Shown: positions 6,849 to 14,314 of the stretch, piece after piece
Position numbering within the stretch: position 1 is the first letter of the stretch
How the letters are laid out: every line of letters begins with the position of its first letter
Source of the DNA: Rubrobacteraceae bacterium
GTDB taxonomy: Bacteria; Actinomycetota; Rubrobacteria; Rubrobacterales; Rubrobacteraceae
DNA: 16,733 nucleotides
Reading direction: 5' to 3'
Assembly: GCA_030447045.1 (NCBI GenBank)
Contig: JAUJMB010000019.1
Location: 1 to 16,733, forward strand
Notes under the pieces: generated by a model
What the model saw: only the letters and a program-made list of their open reading frames with translations
Told to the model about the DNA's origin: nothing
Database searches by the model: none
Translations under genes and position numbers: made by a program

Positions 6849-8686
6849 GGGGGGCCTTCGGCGGGCTGCGGCGGGGCACGGCCCGTCTCGGGCGGCACCT
6901 GCGGCGCGGGGCGGCGGCTTACGGGGTGCTGCTGATCTCGCTCCTGCTCACCGCGCTGGCCTGGTCCTACGTGCGCGACACGGTCGAGGCGCAGAACAGC
7001 GTGCGCTTCGAGGAGATGGTGAGGGCCACGCAGGCGGCGGTCGACCGCCGCACGGACGACTACCTCGACGCCATGTTCGGCGCCCGCGGCCTCATCCTGG
7101 CGAGCGACGACGTCGAGGAGCCCGAGTGGGAGGAGTACGTCGAGGGCGTGGAGCCCGTGCGCCGCCTCGGGGGCTTCCAGGCCCTCGCCTTCGCCGAGCG
7201 CGTGGAGCCAAAAGAGAGGGAGGACTTTATCCGGCGGATGGAGGAAGCCGGGCTGCCGGGCCTGAGGCCCGACATCGAGACCGGCGGGGAGCGCCCCGTC
7301 TACTTCCCGGTCAGGCTCGCAGCACCCGCCGACGAGGCGAACCGCGACATGTTCGGGCGTGATCTCTACGCGGACGCCGCCAACCGGGCCGCCATGGATA
7401 GGGCGCGGGACGACGGCCTGCCGCGGGCCACGGAGACGGCCTACGTGCTCACGCAGACCGCCCCCGACGCCGCCGCGGACCTGGCGCTGCGGCCCGGCTT
7501 CGTGGTGTACCTGCCGGTCTACGGGGAGGGGGAGCCCACCCGGACCGTGGCCGAGCGGCGCCGGGCCCTCGAAGGTTTCATCGTCGGCGCCTTCAGGAGG
7601 GACGGCCTGCTCGACGCGGTCTTCGGGGGCCGCGTCGACCCGGCCGTGGACTTCGAGGTCTACGCCGGGCAGGACGCGGGGTCGAGCGCCCTGCTCTACG
7701 ACGCCGACGGGGTGAGGCGGGCCGGGGTCGCCGGGTACGAGGGGCTGCCCACCGAGGAGCGCAGCGTAGAGGTGGCCGGGCGCGAGTGGGGCCTGTACTT
7801 CGCCACCCTGCCCGGTTTCGAGAGGGAGGGCCAGAGCAGGCTCCCCCTCTTCGTCCTGGCCACCGGCGTGGGCGTCAGCCTGCTCCTCTTCGGCATCTCC
7901 TCGATGCTCGTGCGCAGCCGCCTGCGCGCCGAGCGGGCCAGCGAGGACCTCGAGGACGCCAACCGCGAGCTCGAGGGGACCAACAGGGAGCTCGAGGCCT
8001 TCTCCTACTCCGTCTCCCACGACCTCAGGGCGCCCCTACGGACCATAGACGGCTTCTCCCAGATCCTCGCCGAGGATTACGCCGACAGGCTCGACGAGGA
8101 GGGGCTCGACTACCTGGCGAGGGTGCGGACGGCGAGCCGGCACATGGCCGAGCTCATAGACGACCTGCTCGATCTCTCCAGGGTCGGGCGCAGGCCCCTC
8201 AAGCGCGAGCGGGTGGACCTGAGCGCGCTCGCGGCCGGCATCGCGGACGACCTCAAGAGGTCCGAGCCGGGACGGGACGTGGACTTCGTGGTCGAGGAGG
8301 GGGTGGTGGCCAGGGGCGACGTCGGGCTGCTCAAGGTGGCGCTCGAGAACCTGATGGGCAACGCCTGGAAGTTCACCTCCAGGGAAGGGCGGGCCACCAT
8401 ACGCTTCGGCGTCTCGGGGGGCGCCTTCTACGTCTCCGACGACGGGGCCGGCTTCGACGCGGCCTACAAGGACAAGCTCTTCGGGGCCTTCCAGCGGCTG
8501 CACGGGCCGGAGGAGTTCGAGGGGACCGGCATAGGGCTCGCGACGGTGGCGAGGATCGTGCACCGCCACGGGGGCGAGGTGTGGGCCGAGGGGGCCGTCG
8601 GCGAGGGGGCCACCTTCTACTTCACCCTGGGCGGCAGGGACCGCCCCACCGAGGAGGCGCCGGCAAAGAAGAGGGAGCTTGCGTGA
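6836..8686 (+). CDS. CHASE-domain sensor histidine kinase
   Basis: A 616-residue membrane sensor. A transmembrane helix (about 26-46) leads into an extracytoplasmic CHASE-type domain (about 75-310; FQALAFAERVEP and a YFPVRLAAP strand are visible), then a second helix (336-359), a short coiled segment, and a kinase core. HisKA has FSYSVSHDLRAPLRTIDGFS with phospho-accepting His395. The ATPase has the N-box around Asn505-Asn509, DDGAGFD (535-541) and GTGIGLATVARIVHRHGG. This core resembles phytochrome-like and CHASE kinases. CHASE domains sense small extracellular ligands (cytokinin-like or peptide); the ligand is unknown here. The start GTG (6836) has only a weak G-rich ribosome site. The stop overlaps the next gene's GTG by 4 nt (GTGA), so the two are translationally coupled. 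His395 could phosphorylate the neighbour's receiver Asp68. Confidence 0.9.
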   Translation: MEALRGAFGGLRRGTARLGRHLRRGAAAYGVLLISLLLTALAWSYVRDTVEAQNSVRFEEMVRATQAAVDRRTDDYLDAMFGARGLILASDDVEEPEWEEYVEGVEPVRRLGGFQALAFAERVEPKEREDFIRRMEEAGLPGLRPDIETGGERPVYFPVRLAAPADEANRDMFGRDLYADAANRAAMDRARDDGLPRATETAYVLTQTAPDAAADLALRPGFVVYLPVYGEGEPTRTVAERRRALEGFIVGAFRRDGLLDAVFGGRVDPAVDFEVYAGQDAGSSALLYDADGVRRAGVAGYEGLPTEERSVEVAGREWGLYFATLPGFEREGQSRLPLFVLATGVGVSLLLFGISSMLVRSRLRAERASEDLEDANRELEGTNRELEAFSYSVSHDLRAPLRTIDGFSQILAEDYADRLDEEGLDYLARVRTASRHMAELIDDLLDLSRVGRRPLKRERVDLSALAAGIADDLKRSEPGRDVDFVVEEGVVARGDVGLLKVALENLMGNAWKFTSREGRATIRFGVSGGAFYVSDDGAGFDAAYKDKLFGAFQRLHGPEEFEGTGIGLATVARIVHRHGGEVWAEGAVGEGATFYFTLGGRDRPTEEAPAKKRELA

Positions 8687-11600
8687 CGCGTAGCCCCGGC
8701 CGCGGCGTTCCCGTGCGCCTGCTGCTCGTGGAGGACTCGGAGAACGACGCCATGCTCCTCCTGCGCGAGCTCAGGCGCGGGGGCTACGAGCCCGTGCACG
8801 AGCGCGTCTACACCCCGGAGGGCATGGAGCGGGCGCTGGAGAGGGCGGAGGCCCGCGGGGAGCCCTACGAGGTCGTCATCTCCGACTACTACATGCCGAG
8901 GTTCAGGGCGCCCGACGCGCTGGAGTTGCTGCGGGGGCTCGGGTACGACGTGCCCTTCATCGTGGTCTCCGGCAAGATCGGGGAGGACGCGGCGGTCGGG
9001 ATCATGAAGGCCGGCGCCGACGACTACCTCACCAAGGAGAACATGGCCCGCCTCTGCCCGGCCATCGGGCGGGAGCTCAAGGAGGCCAGGGTCCGCAGGG
9101 AGCGGGCGCGGGCCGAGGAGGCGCTCGCCCGGAGCGAGATCCGGTTCAGGCGCCTCGTCGAGCAGGCCGCCGACGCCATGTTCGTGCACGACCTGGAGGG
9201 CCGCTTCGTGGACGTGAACCGCCGGGCGTGCGAGTCTTTGGGGTACGCCAAGGGGGAGTTGCTCGGCATGTCCGTGGCGGACGTGGAGGTGGGCCACGAC
9301 CCCGGATTTCTGGAGGAGGTGTGGGAGGAGGTCTTCTCTGGTGCCTCCCTGACGATCGAGGGCGAGCACCGGCGCAAGGACGGGACAACCTTCCCGGTGG
9401 AGGTGCGCGTCGGCGTGTTCGAGGACGGGGGCAGCCCGCTCGTGCTCGCCCTGGCGCGCGACGTCACCGGGCGCAAGGAGGCCGAGGAGGAGCTCCGCAG
9501 GAGCGAGGAGCGCTACCGGACCTTTATAGACCAGAGCACCGAGGGGATCTGGCGCTTCGAGCTGGAGGCGCCGATGCCGACGGACCTGCCGGAGGAAGAG
9601 CAGCTCGAGCACTTCTACCGCCACGCCTACCTCGCCGAGTGCAACGACGCCATGGCCCGGATGTACGGTTTCCGGAGCGCCTCCGAACTCGTCGGCGCCA
9701 GGGTCGGCGACCTGCTTCCCCGCTCGGACCCCGGCAACGTCGAGTTTCTGAGGGCCGCGGTGGTCGCCGGGTACCGGATCAAAGACGGCGAGACCAGGGA
9801 GCTCGACCGGATGGGCAACGAGAGGGTCATCCTCAACAACCTTGGCGGCATCATCGAGGACGGGCTGCTGGTGCGGGTCTGGGGCACCCAGAGGGACGTC
9901 ACGCAGCAGAAGGAGGCCGAGGAGCAACTCGCGCGCCTGGCCTCCTTCCCCGAGCTCGACCCGAACCCCATCGTCGAGACGAGCGTGGCGGGCGTGCCGA
10001 CGTACCTCAACCCCGCGGCCCAGGCCCGCTTCCCCGACCTCAGGGACCTCGGGCCGCGGCACCCGGCCCTGGCCGACCTGGAGGAGGCCAACACCCGCAT
10101 CTGGTCCGCCGGCGGGCGGCCCTGCGTGCGCGAGGTGCGGGTCGGCGGGGGCTTCTACCAGCAGGTCGTCTCGCGCACGCCCGAGGGGGGGCTGCTCCGC
10201 CTCTACTTGACGGACGTCACGGAGCGGCGTAGCGCCGAGGACGCCCTGCGGGCGAGCGAGGAGAGGTTCCGCTCCCTCGTCCAGAACGCCTCGGACATCA
10301 TCCTCGTGCTCGCCGGGGACGGCACCATCGTCTACGAGAGCCCCGCCGTCGGGCGGGTGCTCGGCTTTGCGCCGGAAGAGAGGGTGGGGCTCGACGCGCT
10401 CGGCCTGATCCACCCCGAGGACCGCGACCGCGTGAGACGGGTGCTCCGGGAGCACCGCGACGTACCCGGCCCCTTACCGCCCCTGGAGTACAGGGTAAGG
10501 GACAGACGGGGATCCTGGCGCCACCTGGAGGCCGTCGGCGAGAACCTGCTGCGCGACCCTGCCGTGGGGGGCATCGTCATCAACGCCCGCGACGTCACCG
10601 AGCGCCGGCTGGCGGAGGAGGCCCTCAGGGAGAGCCGGGAGAACCTCCAGGCCATCCTGGACAACACGACGGCCGTGATCTACGTGAAGGACGCGGGGGG
10701 CCGCTACACCCTCGTGAACCGCCGCTTCGAGGAGCTGTTCTACACGACCAAGGCTCGCATCATCGGCAAGACCGACCACGACCTCTTCCCGGAGGAGTCG
10801 GCCGACGCCTTCCGGGCGAACGACCTGGAGGTCCTGCGCTCCGAAGCCGCGCTGGAGGCCGAGGAGACCGTCCTGCAGGACGACGGATTCCACACCTACG
10901 TCTCGGTGAAGTTTCCGCTGAAGGGCCCGGACGGCTCGCCCTACGCCACGTGCGGCATCTCCACGGACATCACCCGGCGCAAGGAGACCGAGGAGCGGGC
11001 CGCGTTCCTCGCCGACCTGGACCGGACGCTGCAGCCCATCACCGACCCCGACGAGGTGACGGCCACGGCCGCCAGGATGCTCGGCGAGCACGTCGGCGCC
11101 GACCGCTGCGCCTACGCCGAGGTCGAGGCCGACGAGGACCACTTCCGCATCACCGGCGACTACACGAGGGACCTACCGAGCATCGTCGGCCGCTTCGCCA
11201 TGTCCGGGTTCGGTTCGGAGGCCCTGCGCCTCTCGCGGGAGAACGAACCCTACGTGGTCCACGACGCCGAGGAGGACGCGCGCGTGACCGGGGCGGACCT
11301 CGAGGCGTACCGGCGGACGGGGATCCGGGCCGTCATAAGCGCGCCGCTGCACAAGGGCGGGCGGTTCGTGGCGGGGATGGCCGTCCACCAGAAGACGCCG
11401 CGGCGCTGGTCGGGAGAAGAGGTCGAGCTCGTGAGGGCCGTGGCCAACCGTTGCTGGGAGTCCATAGAGCGGGCGCGGGCGGCGAGGGACCTCAGGCAGA
11501 GCGAGGAGCTCTACAGGAGCGTGGTGGAGCAGGCGACGGAGGGCATCTTCCTGTTCGACCCCAAAACCAAGCGCATACTCGAAGCCAACCCCGCCTTCCG

Positions 11601-12489
11601 GAAGATGTTCGGCTACGATCAGGAAGAGGTAGGAGGGAAGACCCTCTACGATTTGATTCCTCAGGACCCCGATGGCGTCGACCGGAACGTAGAGCGTGCC
11701 CTCGAGCAGGGCCAGATCTGGGTCGGAGAGAGGAGCTACCGGCGCAAGGACGGCTCCAGGGTCGACGTCGAGGTCTCGGGGAACGTGCTCTCCTACGGGG
11801 GCGAGCAGGTTGTCTGCTCCGTCGTTCGGGACATCACGGAGCGCCGAAAGGCGGAGCAGGCCCTCCAAGAGGTCAGGGAGGCCGAGCGGGGCAGGATAGC
11901 CCGAGAGCTCCACGACAGCATCCTCCAGGACATCGTCTACGCCCTGCAGGAGATGCAGATCCTCCAGGTGACGGGCCACGACGCCCCCGGCCTCGGGGAC
12001 GCCGCCGACGCCCTCAGGCGCTCCGTCGAGGGCCTACGCGGGGCGATCTTCGAGCTGCGGCTGGAGCAGACGCTGGAGAGCTCCCTCGTCGAGTCGGTGG
12101 AGAACCTCGTCGACCTCAACCGCCGCATGGCCCGCGGGGCCTACGAGATCGAGCTCGCGGTCGGGGAGGACGTTCCGGCGAGGATGGCGGGGGGACGGGA
12201 GATCGTGCGCATCGTCCAGGAGGCGCTCACGAACGTCAGGCGCCACTCGGGCGCGGGGCACGCCAGGGTCGAGATCGGCGTCGAGGGGGAGGCGCTCTAC
12301 GCCGAGGTCCGCGACGACGGGCGCGGCTTCGACCCCGGGCTCTCCCGAACGGGCGTGGGGCGCCACTCCATGCGCCAGCGGGCGCTCGACCTCGGCGGGC
12401 AGGTCGAGGTACAAAGCGAGCCGGGCCGGGGCACGCGCGTGCTCTGCCGCGTCCCGCTCCCCCGGCCGGCCGCAGAAGATCCCCGCTAA
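8683..12489 (+). CDS. Giant hybrid kinase: REC-PAS5-GAF-PAS-HisKA_3-HATPase
   Basis: A 1268-residue soluble protein starting at the GTG that overlaps the upstream TGA; GAGGGAG lies just before it. The N-terminal receiver (about 11-130) has Glu17/Asp18, phosphorylatable Asp68 (VVISDYYMP) and Lys118 (YLTKEN). Then come PAS1 (about 147-265), PAS2 (273-411), a short PAS3 (417-517), PAS4 (521-646), PAS5 (647-769), GAF (774-939) and PAS6 (940-1056), most ended by D(V/I)T-xRK/RR linkers. The kinase core is the NarX/LiaS type: HisKA_3 with RIARELHDSILQDIVY (His1077), ATPase N-box IVQEALTNVRRHS (1177-1189) and DDGRGFD (1211-1217). Such kinases partner with NarL-type regulators, and one lies next downstream. 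Thus an upstream kinase can signal into the REC, and this protein can signal out through His1077. No heme- or flavin-specific motif was recognised in its PAS domains. The longer open frame from 7786 is a shadow of the upstream gene. Confidence 0.9.
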   Translation: MTRSPGRGVPVRLLLVEDSENDAMLLLRELRRGGYEPVHERVYTPEGMERALERAEARGEPYEVVISDYYMPRFRAPDALELLRGLGYDVPFIVVSGKIGEDAAVGIMKAGADDYLTKENMARLCPAIGRELKEARVRRERARAEEALARSEIRFRRLVEQAADAMFVHDLEGRFVDVNRRACESLGYAKGELLGMSVADVEVGHDPGFLEEVWEEVFSGASLTIEGEHRRKDGTTFPVEVRVGVFEDGGSPLVLALARDVTGRKEAEEELRRSEERYRTFIDQSTEGIWRFELEAPMPTDLPEEEQLEHFYRHAYLAECNDAMARMYGFRSASELVGARVGDLLPRSDPGNVEFLRAAVVAGYRIKDGETRELDRMGNERVILNNLGGIIEDGLLVRVWGTQRDVTQQKEAEEQLARLASFPELDPNPIVETSVAGVPTYLNPAAQARFPDLRDLGPRHPALADLEEANTRIWSAGGRPCVREVRVGGGFYQQVVSRTPEGGLLRLYLTDVTERRSAEDALRASEERFRSLVQNASDIILVLAGDGTIVYESPAVGRVLGFAPEERVGLDALGLIHPEDRDRVRRVLREHRDVPGPLPPLEYRVRDRRGSWRHLEAVGENLLRDPAVGGIVINARDVTERRLAEEALRESRENLQAILDNTTAVIYVKDAGGRYTLVNRRFEELFYTTKARIIGKTDHDLFPEESADAFRANDLEVLRSEAALEAEETVLQDDGFHTYVSVKFPLKGPDGSPYATCGISTDITRRKETEERAAFLADLDRTLQPITDPDEVTATAARMLGEHVGADRCAYAEVEADEDHFRITGDYTRDLPSIVGRFAMSGFGSEALRLSRENEPYVVHDAEEDARVTGADLEAYRRTGIRAVISAPLHKGGRFVAGMAVHQKTPRRWSGEEVELVRAVANRCWESIERARAARDLRQSEELYRSVVEQATEGIFLFDPKTKRILEANPAFRKMFGYDQEEVGGKTLYDLIPQDPDGVDRNVERALEQGQIWVGERSYRRKDGSRVDVEVSGNVLSYGGEQVVCSVVRDITERRKAEQALQEVREAERGRIARELHDSILQDIVYALQEMQILQVTGHDAPGLGDAADALRRSVEGLRGAIFELRLEQTLESSLVESVENLVDLNRRMARGAYEIELAVGEDVPARMAGGREIVRIVQEALTNVRRHSGAGHARVEIGVEGEALYAEVRDDGRGFDPGLSRTGVGRHSMRQRALDLGGQVEVQSEPGRGTRVLCRVPLPRPAAEDPR

Positions 12490-12540
12490 AAAACGGGATA
12501 TCTAGTACAAAAGGACGAAGCAGAGCCTGAAAGTCTGCAA

Positions 12541-12546
12541 TATAGT
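12541..12546 (+). promoter_or_regulatory. -10-like element before the response regulator
   Basis: TATAGT lies in an AT-richer patch within the 123-nt gap between the giant kinase and the regulator. The -35 is poor. It may give the regulator its own promoter in addition to read-through from the kinase genes. Confidence 0.3.
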
Positions 12547-12612
12547 GCGTGTCGCGCCGGGCCACCATGGGGGGCGCGGGCGTTGGCGGCTTCAGAGATC
12601 CGGGGGTAAAAG

Positions 12613-13302
12613 GTGAGCGCAGAGGGCGGCGTGGAGAGGGAGAAGACCCGCATCCTGCTCGTGGAGGACCACGCCTCGTTCCGGCAGGCGCTCGCGTTCA
12701 TGTTCGAGCGGGAGCCCGAGTTCGTGGTGGTGGGCCAGGCCGGCTCGCTCGCGGAGGCCCGCCGGTTCCTGAACGGTTCTGGGGGGGAGGCGGACGTGGC
12801 GGTCTGCGACCTGGCCCTGCCAGACGGCGACGGGTTCGACCTCATAGAGGAGCTCGCGGCCAACGGCGGCAAGGTGATCACGCTGGTCCTGAGCGCCAGC
12901 CTGGAGCCCGCCCGCTTCGCCCGGGCCGTCGAGGCCGGCGCCGCGGGGGTGCTGCACAAGGCAGCCGCCATCGGCGACATCGTCGAGGCGGTCAAACGCC
13001 TGAGGGCCGGGGAGGCCCTGCTCTCGCCGGATGAGGTGATAGAGATGCTCCGCATGGTGAGCCGCCAGCGCCAGGAGCAGCTGGAGGCCCAGAGGGCCAT
13101 CGACCGTCTTACGCGGCGGGAGCGGGAGGTGCTGCAGGCGCTCGCGGAGGGCCTCGACAGCAAGGAGATCGCCGAGAAGCTCCACATAACCGTGGAGACG
13201 GAGCGGACCCACATGGTCAACATCCTCAACAAGCTGGGGGTGCACTCGCGCCTGCAGGCCCTGGTCTTCGCCGCCAGGAACGGCCTCGTCGAGATCCGCT
13301 AG
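12613..13302 (+). CDS. NarL/LuxR-family response regulator
   Basis: A 229-residue two-domain regulator. The receiver (about 12-130) has RILLVEDHASFRQAL with Glu18/Asp19, phospho-acceptor Asp66 (VAVCDLALPDGDG), Ser94 as switch residue and Lys116 (GVLHKAA). The LuxR-type helix-turn-helix (about 165-225) reads LTRREREVLQALAEGLDSKE, then IAEKLHITVETERTHMVNIL and NKLGVHSRLQALVFA, with canonical spacing. It should bind DNA as a dimer when phosphorylated. The HisKA_3 kinase immediately upstream is the natural donor. The start is the GTG at 12613, with GGGGG six nt before it. A second GTG at 12631 behind AGAGGGCGGC is possible and would shorten the protein by six residues without touching a domain. 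Confidence 0.92.
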   Translation: MSAEGGVEREKTRILLVEDHASFRQALAFMFEREPEFVVVGQAGSLAEARRFLNGSGGEADVAVCDLALPDGDGFDLIEELAANGGKVITLVLSASLEPARFARAVEAGAAGVLHKAAAIGDIVEAVKRLRAGEALLSPDEVIEMLRMVSRQRQEQLEAQRAIDRLTRREREVLQALAEGLDSKEIAEKLHITVETERTHMVNILNKLGVHSRLQALVFAARNGLVEIR

Positions 13303-13326
13303 GCGAGGCTCGGCGGAGGTTCCCGG

Positions 13327-13335
13327 TGCTAGAAT
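13327..13335 (+). promoter_or_regulatory. Extended -10 promoter of the first pseudo-receiver gene
   Basis: TGCTAGAAT provides TGn plus TAGAAT. The start site would be near 13343, giving a leader of about 95 nt to the GTG at 13439. No good -35. Confidence 0.45.
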
Positions 13336-13380
13336 CTTTGTCGCCCCGTAGCGTTCGCCCGCGCGGAGGCACGCGCCGCG

Positions 13381-13392
13381 CGGAACGTTCCG
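13381..13392 (+). repeat. 12-bp perfect palindrome in the leader
   Basis: CGGAACGTTCCG is fully self-complementary and lies about 40 nt downstream of the predicted start site of the first pseudo-receiver gene. The heptamer GCGCGGA occurs three times nearby (13361, 13378, 13401). It could be a regulator-binding site or part of a leader fold; no function is established. Confidence 0.35.
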
Positions 13393-13438
13393 GGCCGGAC
13401 GCGCGGAGACCCTGCCAAGGTCGACGGAGAGGGAGCCG

Positions 13439-13783
13439 GTGAGAGAGGAGTCGCTTCGGGTGCTGCTGGCCAACGAGCCGCGCTCCTACCGCGAGAGCAT
13501 AGCCGCCGTCTTCCGCCAGTTGCGCCCCGGCCTCGAGGTAAAGGTCGTCGAGCCCGAGGCCCTGGAGAGCAATGTGGCCCGCTTCGTCCCCGACGTCGCC
13601 ATCTGCAGCCGCGTCACGGGCGCCGTGCGGGAGCGGGTGCCGGTATGGGTCGAGCTCTACCCCGAGCACGCCGCCCACTCCGTGGCCAGCGAGGGGGGCA
13701 GGCGCACGGAGTTCGCCGAGATACAGCTGCTCGACCTTATAGGCATCCTCGACCGCGCCGCCGACCGGGGCGGCCCCGTCTAG
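13439..13783 (+). CDS. Small pseudo-receiver-like protein A
   Basis: A 114-residue protein whose layout follows a NarL-type receiver but lacks the chemistry. RVLLANEPRSYRESIAAVF matches the usual RVLLVDDHPLFREGL start, with Asn12-Glu13 in place of the acidic pair. PDVAICSRVT matches PDVVLLDLxMP, with Ser57 in place of the phosphorylated Asp. A conserved VRERVPVWVELYP follows, and there is no equivalent of the receiver Lys. No DNA-binding domain, signal peptide or membrane helix is seen. The start GTG has GAGGGAG 5 nt upstream. Its nearest visible relative is the next gene (about 39 identities in the first 66 aligned positions). Being beside kinases and a NarL regulator suggests a phosphorylation-independent partner, decoy or adaptor. 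The receiver relationship is inferred by eye; the function is unknown. Confidence 0.75.
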   Translation: MREESLRVLLANEPRSYRESIAAVFRQLRPGLEVKVVEPEALESNVARFVPDVAICSRVTGAVRERVPVWVELYPEHAAHSVASEGGRRTEFAEIQLLDLIGILDRAADRGGPV

Positions 13784-13819
13784 TCCAAAGGGGCTAGTCA
13801 AAGCTAACCCGTTTTCACG

Positions 13820-13843
13820 ATGCCCCCCGGCCCACCGGGGCAT
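13820..13843 (+). promoter_or_regulatory. Inverted repeat touching the -10 of pseudo-receiver gene B
   Basis: ATGCCCC (13820-13826) and GGGGCAT (13837-13843) are exact inverted copies with a 10-nt spacer. The right arm runs into the TAACAT element. It could be an operator or a hairpin ending the upstream transcript; there is no T-run. Confidence 0.4.
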
Positions 13844-13848
13844 AACAT
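13843..13848 (+). promoter_or_regulatory. -10 element of a probable leaderless transcript
   Basis: TAACAT is followed by 7 nt and then the ATG at 13856. The expected start site therefore falls at the start codon. No ribosome-binding sequence precedes that ATG. The same TAACAT-7 nt-start arrangement occurs at 6665-6678. Confidence 0.45.
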
Positions 13849-13855
13849 ACCAAGC

Positions 13856-14191
13856 ATGGGGAACACGAGACACGTGCTGGTGGCCAACGAGCTTGCGTCC
13901 TACAGGGAGAGCATCGCGGCCGTGCTGCGGCACTACTTTCCCGACCTCGAGGTGTTCGAGGCGACCCCGGCCGATCTCAACCGGGAGATCCTGCGCCTGC
14001 GCCCGGGGCTGGTGATCTGCAGCAGGGCCACCTCCCTGGTCAGGGAGCGGGTGCCAAACTGGGTGGAGCTCCATCCCGGGTGCGATCCCCTCTCGACGCT
14101 CTGCCTCGACGGCGAGCGCTTCGTCAGGGAGCAGGTCGAGCTCTCCGACCTGATCTCCGTCGTGGGCCGGTCCGCCGCCCGCACCGCCTGA
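13856..14191 (+). CDS. Small pseudo-receiver-like protein B
   Basis: A 111-residue paralogue of protein A. The ATG at 13856 is chosen over the open frame from 13820 because it sits at the predicted transcript start and aligns with A's start. HVLVANELASYRESIAAVL keeps the VANE and SYRESIAAV motifs. GLVICSRAT has Ser56 at the phospho-Asp position. VRERVPNWVELHP is nearly identical to A. The C-terminal third (CLDGERFVREQVELSDLISVV) differs in sequence but keeps the same pattern ending in a hydrophobic helix. It lacks the receiver acidic pair, phospho-Asp and Lys. Separate promoters for A and B suggest they are made under different conditions. It lies directly before the LOV sensor gene. The exact function is unknown. 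Confidence 0.75.
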   Translation: MGNTRHVLVANELASYRESIAAVLRHYFPDLEVFEATPADLNREILRLRPGLVICSRATSLVRERVPNWVELHPGCDPLSTLCLDGERFVREQVELSDLISVVGRSAARTA

Positions 14192-14230
14192 GCTTCCACG
14201 CGGGCCCCTTCCCGGAAAATCATGCGTTTG

Positions 14231-14236
14231 TACGAT
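14231..14236 (+). promoter_or_regulatory. -10-like element before the LOV sensor gene
   Basis: TACGAT lies 78 nt upstream of the GTG at 14315 in a small AT-richer patch of the 123-nt gap. The -35 region is poor. Weak evidence; co-transcription with the upstream small gene is equally possible. Confidence 0.25.
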
Positions 14237-14314
14237 GCGCCGCCGCCGCGCCGGTGAGATCTTTGCCCCTGGGGCTGCCACGAAGCTTTTGAGGAGACCC
14301 ACGGAGGGAGAGGC

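Noticed and set aside
7786..8682. N-terminal extension of the giant kinase frame back to 7786
   Set aside because: It lies within the CHASE kinase in another frame and reads as Arg/Gly-rich; the overlapping GTG at 8683 with its ribosome site starts a proper receiver domain.
12480..12505. Small hairpin CCCG...CGGG after the giant kinase as a terminator
   Set aside because: Only about four sure base pairs, an A-rich loop and no T-run; too weak to call.
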